Below are positions 6,104 through 9,400 of a stretch of 9,400 bases of DNA, in pieces (within the stretch, counting starts at the first letter, position 1; every line of letters starts with the position of its first letter). Under the pieces are notes generated by a model. That model ran no database searches and was not told where the DNA came from. It worked only from the letters and a program-made list of their open reading frames with translations. The stretch comes from an uncultured Bacteroidales bacterium (GTDB taxonomy: Bacteria > Bacteroidota > Bacteroidia > Bacteroidales > Muribaculaceae): contig URNY01000111.1 in assembly GCA_900549375.1 (NCBI GenBank), positions 1-9,400 of the forward strand, in the 5' to 3' direction. The position numbers and the translations under genes were made by a program.

Positions 6104-6127
6104 TGCAATGGCGCATACGCCGTTGCA
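6104..6127. repeat. 24-base inverted repeat at the DUF4924 operon promoter
   Basis: TGCAATGGCG (6104-6113) and CGCCGTTGCA (6118-6127) form ten-base arms with one mismatch (G-U in + strand RNA, A-C in minus strand RNA) around the loop CATA. The right arm touches the minus-strand -7 box (6126-6133), so the palindrome covers the predicted transcription start. It could be a repressor site or a 5' hairpin in the operon mRNA. Confidence 0.5.
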
Positions 6128-6133
6128 AAATTA
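6126..6133 (-). promoter_or_regulatory. -7 box of the DUF4924-rfbD-prfC promoter
   Basis: On the minus strand the sequence reads TAATTTTG, matching TAnnTTTG. No clear TTTG occurs at the expected -33 distance, so only the -7 element is called. Transcription would begin near 6121-6117, giving a leader of about 30-40 bases that includes most of the palindrome at 6104-6127. Confidence 0.6.
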
Positions 6134-6219
6134 CTAAAAATTCGTCATTTCTTTACTATTGAAATAACAAACCTCTCCGATTTAGAGTTTTTTAAACATA
6201 CTATCATACTCTTTTGAAT

Positions 6220-7044
6220 ATGGAAATTAAATATATCTGGCACGACTGCTTTACGGTGCGCACTCCGGAATGCTCCGTGGTGTTCGACTATTGGAAGGAT
6301 CCTGCCGTCGGAGAGGGGAAGCCGCCGCGGTTTATCGAAAGCGTGGACCCTTCCGAAATGCTTCCCCGCGACCTTCCGCTCTATGTGGTGGTGTCGCACC
6401 ATCACAAAGACCATTTCAACCGCGAGATCTTCCGCTGGGCGGCGCTTTTCCCGAACATCCGTTATATCCTTAGCCGCGACACGATGCGTATGTGCCGCCA
6501 TGTGTTCAGTCCGGATTCGGTTTATGCCGGTCCGAAAGTGGACTCTTCGCGGGCGACGGTGCTTCGCCCCGGGGAATCGTTCTCCGACGGGGTGATGAAA
6601 GTCGCGGCTTTCGGCTCCACCGATATCGGCAATTCCTATATAGTGGAGACAGGCGGTTACCGGCTTTTTCATGCCGGCGACCTTAACGCCTGGGTATGGG
6701 CCGACGAGTCGACTCCGGCCGAAGTACGGGCAGCCATCAGGGATTTCGAAGCGAAATTGGAACCGATATGCCGGTATCTTGTCGAAGCTCACGATGGGGG
6801 CTGCGTGGATGTGGCGATGTTTCCCGTGGACTCGCGCATAGGGAGCGGCTACTACACCGGCGCTAAGATATTTGTGCGGGCCGTAGACACGGCGCGCTTC
6901 CTGCCGATGCACTTCGGCCTCGGCGATGCCGCCGAGCAGGCCCGCTACGAGCGCGACGCGCTCCGCTTCAGCCTCTACGCCAACCCGGACCGCGGAGATT
7001 ATCTGGAGCCGGGAATCTTCAGGATGGGGCCCAAAAAAACTTAG
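6220..7044 (+). CDS. Metallo-beta-lactamase-fold metal-dependent hydrolase
   Basis: A 274-residue cytoplasmic protein of the MBL superfamily, closest in style to the UlaG/Lactamase_B_3-like group. The metal-binding motif HxHxDH is seen as H60-H-H62-K-D64-H65 (SHHHKDHF). A second block, YRLFHAGDLN (147-156), supplies the Asp that bridges metals in this fold, and PMHFG near the C-terminus supplies the late His. At the position where many members have a third His, this protein has FGSTDIGNSY, so metal ligation may differ from the textbook set. The start is taken at the ATG 6220 (MEIKYIWHDCF); a TTG six bases upstream is less likely. It is a single-gene unit, divergent from the DUF4924 operon and ended by its own terminator. 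The substrate is unknown. Confidence 0.87.
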   Translation: MEIKYIWHDCFTVRTPECSVVFDYWKDPAVGEGKPPRFIESVDPSEMLPRDLPLYVVVSHHHKDHFNREIFRWAALFPNIRYILSRDTMRMCRHVFSPDSVYAGPKVDSSRATVLRPGESFSDGVMKVAAFGSTDIGNSYIVETGGYRLFHAGDLNAWVWADESTPAEVRAAIRDFEAKLEPICRYLVEAHDGGCVDVAMFPVDSRIGSGYYTGAKIFVRAVDTARFLPMHFGLGDAAEQARYERDALRFSLYANPDRGDYLEPGIFRMGPKKT

Positions 7045-7077
7045 CGGCCTCGCCGGGTTTGGCGGGGCCGCTGTTTT
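7043..7077 (+). terminator. Terminator overlapping the hydrolase stop codon
   Basis: The arms at 7043-7054 and 7061-7072 form 12 pairs (one G-U) around a six-base loop, with TTTT at 7074-7077. The stem begins within the TAG stop codon. The short T-run makes it weaker than the others, but the stem is very stable. It faces the end of the convergent sigma factor gene. Confidence 0.75.
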
Positions 7078-7154
7078 CGGGTCTATACTGAAAAGTAATT
7101 CCTGAATATTGCTCCGATGGAGCGCGAATTTAGTTAGTTTTCAATCGATAGCTG

Positions 7155-7691
7155 CTATCTATAGTCTTTGAGCAATGTCTGAAGGCGCTTGCGGGCGAAG
7201 AATATGCGGCTTTTCACCGTGCCGAGGGGGAGTCCCATCTTCTCGGCGATCTCACTATATTTATAGCCGGCGATATACATCGTGAACGGCACCTTATATT
7301 CCTTTGAAAAACCGTTGATAGCCACGGAAATCTCCTTGGCGGCAAAAGAGCCTTCCGGAGTGGTGAGGCCTGATTCCTGCGAGAGGTTGAGGTGATAGAG
7401 ATCTTCGGTTGTGTCCACGACAGTGGCGCATCTCACCTGACGTCGGTAATTGTTGATGAAGATGTTCCGCATAATGGTGAACACCCACCCCTTGAAGTTG
7501 ATGTTGTCGACATATTTTTCTTCGTTGTCGAGAACTTTCAGTGTGGTGTCCTGCACTAAATCCTGTGCGGCCTCGCGGTTGGAGGTTAGCTGACAGGCGA
7601 AATTGAAGAGGTTGCCTTGCAGCCCAAGTAGCCTCTGTTTGAAAGTTGATTTGTCAGCCATAGCGGTATAGTTTAAATTGTGGTTTTTCAT
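7155..7691 (-). CDS. ECF-type RNA polymerase sigma factor
   Basis: A 178-residue sigma-70 family protein with only regions 2 and 4, the ECF layout. Region 2 spans about 25-88, including AQDLVQDTTLKVLDN (core binding, -10 recognition) and NFKGWVFTIMRNIFINNYRR. A linker containing DTTEDLYHLNL follows. Region 4 spans about 120-175, with the helix-turn-helix YSEIAEKMGLPLGTVKSRIFFARKRL for -35 binding. It would direct RNA polymerase to a dedicated regulon. No anti-sigma gene is adjacent, as happens for several Bacteroidales ECF factors. Start uncertain: ATG at 7691 gives the full length, but the ATG at 7661 (MADKSTFKQRL) gives the usual N-terminus of relatives and avoids the hairpin at 7696-7710. 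The regulon cannot be inferred. Confidence 0.92.
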   Translation of the reverse strand: MKNHNLNYTAMADKSTFKQRLLGLQGNLFNFACQLTSNREAAQDLVQDTTLKVLDNEEKYVDNINFKGWVFTIMRNIFINNYRRQVRCATVVDTTEDLYHLNLSQESGLTTPEGSFAAKEISVAINGFSKEYKVPFTMYIAGYKYSEIAEKMGLPLGTVKSRIFFARKRLQTLLKDYR

Positions 7692-7695
7692 ATTC

Positions 7696-7710
7696 GACGC
7701 TTTCAGCGTC
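7696..7710 (-). other. Tight hairpin just before the sigma factor start
   Basis: GACGCT (7696-7701) and AGCGTC (7705-7710) pair perfectly around a three-base loop, ending five bases before the first ATG. A perfect ten-base palindrome CCTCCGGAGG lies at 7729-7738. In the leader mRNA the hairpin could shield the first start codon; as DNA it could be a protein site. The role is not established. Confidence 0.45.
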
Positions 7711-7762
7711 TGTATACTAATATAACACCCTCCGGAGGAAATCTATCGTATGGGATATGCAA

Positions 7763-7805
7763 TTTTTTGCTTTGCCGCTGGTGATGCGGGTCGATAAGCA
7801 AAAAA
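7763..7805. repeat. Inverted repeat between the sigma gene and the divergent operon
   Basis: TTTTTTGCTT (7763-7772) and AAGCAAAAAA (7796-7805) are perfect ten-base arms around a 23-base centre, within which CCGC (7775-7778) pairs with GCGG (7786-7789). It sits in the 200-base divergent spacer between 7691 and 7891. Because the T-run lies in the 5' arm on either strand, it is not a normal terminator; it may be a regulatory cruciform or leader structure. Confidence 0.45.
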
Positions 7806-7850
7806 AAGTAAAAATTAATATCAATTCGCCGATAATTGTATTATTATGAT

Positions 7851-7858
7851 TAATTTTG
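7851..7858 (+). promoter_or_regulatory. -7 box of the septum protein-coaX operon promoter
   Basis: TAATTTTG matches the Bacteroidetes TAnnTTTG element and is identical to the -7 box of the DUF4924 operon. No clear TTTG lies at the -33 distance. A start near 7863 would give a leader of about 28 bases before the ATG at 7891. Confidence 0.6.
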
Positions 7859-7890
7859 CAGTGGAAAACAAGAAGTCTTCAGGCACTTGA

Positions 7891-8208
7891 ATGAGCAGAA
7901 GAATCAAGAAGATGAATTTCTGGGTGAGACGCCGTTCTCATCTTGCGTTGCTTGTTATCGGCAGCGTGGTGGTTCTGTTGCTCTTTTTTAACGAAGACGC
8001 CTCGATGCGGCTCAATATGCAATATCAGGAGAAGATACGCCAGCTCTCGCTTGAAATCAGGGAATGCGAGGACTCGGCGGCCTGGTATAAGGCGCGGAGG
8101 GAGGCCCTCTTTATCGGCACCGACGAGCTCGAGCATGTGGTCCGCGAAGAATACCACATGCAGAAGCCCGGCGAGGATGTCTTCATAATCAAGGAATCGG
8201 GACAATAA
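7891..8208 (+). CDS. Septum formation initiator family protein (DivIC/FtsB-like)
   Basis: A 105-residue bitopic membrane protein: a basic cytoplasmic N-terminus (RRIKK, RRR), one membrane segment (about 18-34, LALLVIGSVVVLLLFF), a coiled-coil stretch (about 38-75, QEKIRQLSLEIRECED), and the short C-terminal module LEHVVREEYHMQKPGEDVFII. The last block, with its REEYHMQKPGE core, is the hallmark of DivIC/FtsB. These proteins form a trimeric complex with FtsL and FtsQ/DivIB at the division site and help switch on septal peptidoglycan synthesis. It is the first gene of an operon with an unknown membrane protein (12-base gap) and coaX. The start at 7891 is chosen because it follows the promoter; ATG 7912 would remove part of the basic tail. 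Confidence 0.88.
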   Translation: MSRRIKKMNFWVRRRSHLALLVIGSVVVLLLFFNEDASMRLNMQYQEKIRQLSLEIRECEDSAAWYKARREALFIGTDELEHVVREEYHMQKPGEDVFIIKESGQ

Positions 8209-8220
8209 GCCCCATGCTAT

Positions 8221-8694
8221 ATGGCAGATAAAAAGAGAAACCCCGAGAAACTGGAAGGCCTGCGCAAGGTTGTGGAGGGATGCTCCACGTTCGGCCTCCT
8301 GCTGGTGGCCGCAGGACTGGTGGCTCCTTTCGCGAATATAGATAGCGCCGCGCTCGCCACCGCTGTGAAATGGATATATGCCGCGGGAGCGCTGATATTC
8401 ACCATCGCGCGAATGGTGAACGTGAACGACCCCGAGGATTCCGCGCGCCTGCGGCGTCTGCGCCGCATGGAGATGTGGGCAGGCTTCTGCTTCTGCATCG
8501 GGGCCGCTTTCTGGATCTACAACGCCACGCGCTGGCCCGGCACGGGCTTCACCCTGCCGATGCTGCGCGACACGATAGGTTTCACTCTTGCCGGCGCGGC
8601 TATCCAGGTGATCGCATCCTGGATGATCTCCTCGCTCGCCGCCAAAGAGGCGCGGCATAGACGCGAAAGCAAACGAGAGAACGATCGGAAATGA
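8221..8694 (+). CDS. Unrecognised four-helix membrane protein
   Basis: A 157-residue protein I cannot assign to a named family. Four hydrophobic segments are visible at about 21-40, 46-65, 84-101 and 117-140. The loop between the second and third (residues 66-83) is charged and arginine-rich (DPEDSARLRRLRRME), and the C-terminus is strongly basic and polar (RHRRESKRENDRK), so both loop and tail are probably cytoplasmic. There is no signal peptide and no catalytic motif. The ATG follows the septum protein stop by 12 bases, and its TGA overlaps the coaX ATG (ATGA at 8691-8694), so the three genes are likely translated as a coupled unit. A role next to cell division or the envelope is inference from position only. 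Confidence 0.8.
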   Translation: MADKKRNPEKLEGLRKVVEGCSTFGLLLVAAGLVAPFANIDSAALATAVKWIYAAGALIFTIARMVNVNDPEDSARLRRLRRMEMWAGFCFCIGAAFWIYNATRWPGTGFTLPMLRDTIGFTLAGAAIQVIASWMISSLAAKEARHRRESKRENDRK

Positions 8695-9400
8695 GGATCC
8701 TGACCGTCGATATCGGCAATACGGCTGTGAAGGGCAGCGTCTTCGAAGAGGGGTGTTTGCTCGGCTCCACGCTTCTTGAGACGCGCGACCCGTCGCTGTT
8801 GCTTCCTCTTGTCGGAGAGCTCGCCCCGCAGGGTGCTATCTGTTGCTGCACGGGCAGTGACGCCGCAGAGTTCACCGCCGAACTCGAGAGCCTCACCGGC
8901 CTGCAGGCGCAGATGCTCTCGCATGCCACTCCGCTGCCGATAAGGATCGAATATACCACCCCCTCCACGCTCGGCCTCGACCGCGTGGCGGCAGCTGCCG
9001 GAGCGTCACTCCGGGGCGGCGAGATACTCGTGGCGGATGCCGGAACGGCCGTCACCCTCGACCTCGTGGCCGGCGATACGTTCCTCGGCGGCAATATCTC
9101 GCCGGGACTCGGACTCCGGTTCCGCTCCCTCAACAAGTTCACCTCGCGCTTGCCGCTGATTGGCCCGCAGGGTGAGTTGCCCGCTTTCGGCCACGACACG
9201 GCCACTGCCATCCGCGCCGGAGTGGTGCGCGGTATGGTTGCCGAGATCGCCGATACTTTCCGGCGGGCGTGCCGCCGCTTCCCGCACGTTCGGATGCTCC
9301 TGACAGGAGGCGATGCCGATTTCCTTGCTCCGCTCATTGAGGAGGCGGGAGTAGAAACGGAGATTTGCCATTCGCTCGTGGGCGAGGGTCTGGAGCGGAT
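8691..9400 (+). CDS. coaX: Type III pantothenate kinase (partial, runs off the end)
   Basis: CoaX phosphorylates pantothenate with ATP, the first step of coenzyme A synthesis. The visible 236 codons carry an N-terminal DIGNT (7-11, ATP phosphate loop of the ASKHA fold), TPSTLGLDR (90-98, whose Asp97 is the expected catalytic base), VADAGTAVTLD (114-124, second phosphate-binding loop), GGNISPGLGLR (metal/pantothenate side) and LLTGGDADFL near the visible end. These are the defining type III motifs; type I and type II kinases lack them. The family is about 240-260 residues, so only a few codons are missing. The ATG overlaps the stop of the preceding gene. This gene is among the most GC-rich DNA in the window. 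Confidence 0.95.
   Translation, partial: MRILTVDIGNTAVKGSVFEEGCLLGSTLLETRDPSLLLPLVGELAPQGAICCCTGSDAAEFTAELESLTGLQAQMLSHATPLPIRIEYTTPSTLGLDRVAAAAGASLRGGEILVADAGTAVTLDLVAGDTFLGGNISPGLGLRFRSLNKFTSRLPLIGPQGELPAFGHDTATAIRAGVVRGMVAEIADTFRRACRRFPHVRMLLTGGDADFLAPLIEEAGVETEICHSLVGEGLER

Noticed and set aside
4364..6217. A 617-codon open frame on the + strand across rfbD and DUF4924
   Set aside because: It lies antisense to two genes with clear family motifs; such long open frames arise opposite GC-rich coding DNA. Its translation shows no domain or motif, and it has no promoter.
7112..7159. Small hairpins GCTCC-GAT-GGAGC and GATAG-CTG-CTATC between the hydrolase and sigma genes
   Set aside because: Five-pair stems without a T-run on the minus strand; not convincing as the sigma gene's terminator.
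1..9400. Search for tRNA or rRNA genes, CRISPR repeats, transposases, phage genes, toxin-antitoxin or defence systems
   Set aside because: No cloverleaf-like sequence, no regularly spaced repeats and no such protein motifs were seen; apart from the RNA genes and a few proteins of unknown role, the region is ordinary housekeeping DNA.

Overview
This window looks like a chromosomal housekeeping region from the order Bacteroidales. The more GC-rich part would suit a Muribaculaceae-like relative, but the family is an inference. Four things support the order: promoters of the Bacteroidetes type (TTG, 20 bases, TAnnTTTG); almost no Shine-Dalgarno sequences; a DUF4924 / dTDP-4-dehydrorhamnose reductase / RF3 gene string; and a structured RNA gene directly after rplT. 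I see no phage, insertion sequence, CRISPR array, tRNA or rRNA.

Layout. Bases 1-1580 (+) hold the end of thrS, then infC, rpmI (L35) and rplT (L20), the classical translation cluster, closed by a strong terminator at 1640-1677. Bases 1698-2047 hold a promoter, a folded RNA with long-range pairing, and a terminator. This is most likely the Bacteroidales-1 / 6S-like RNA. A nitroreductase-family gene (2071-2823, +) follows. Next comes a second, short stand-alone RNA gene (about 2914-3010) with the same promoter architecture. The minus strand then carries DUF4924 -> rfbD -> prfC (6085 down to 3010), driven from a promoter near 6130. A metallo-beta-lactamase-fold hydrolase (6220-7044, +) converges on an ECF sigma factor gene (7691-7155, -). 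From 7851 a divergent + strand operon encodes a DivIC/FtsB-like septum protein, an unrecognised four-helix membrane protein and type III pantothenate kinase (coaX), which runs off the window end.

How the genes fit together. The left end is translation machinery (synthetase, initiation factor, two 50S proteins), and release factor 3 adds the termination side. The middle links sugar-nucleotide reduction (dTDP-rhamnose) to prfC in one operon. The right end combines transcription control (ECF sigma), cell division and coenzyme A biosynthesis.

The most notable points are the two non-coding RNA genes flanking the nitroreductase and a sharp change in base and codon composition inside rplT. The latter could mean recombination, expression-driven codon choice, or a chimeric assembly. 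I found no convincing new multi-gene system; the candidate novelty is at the RNA level.
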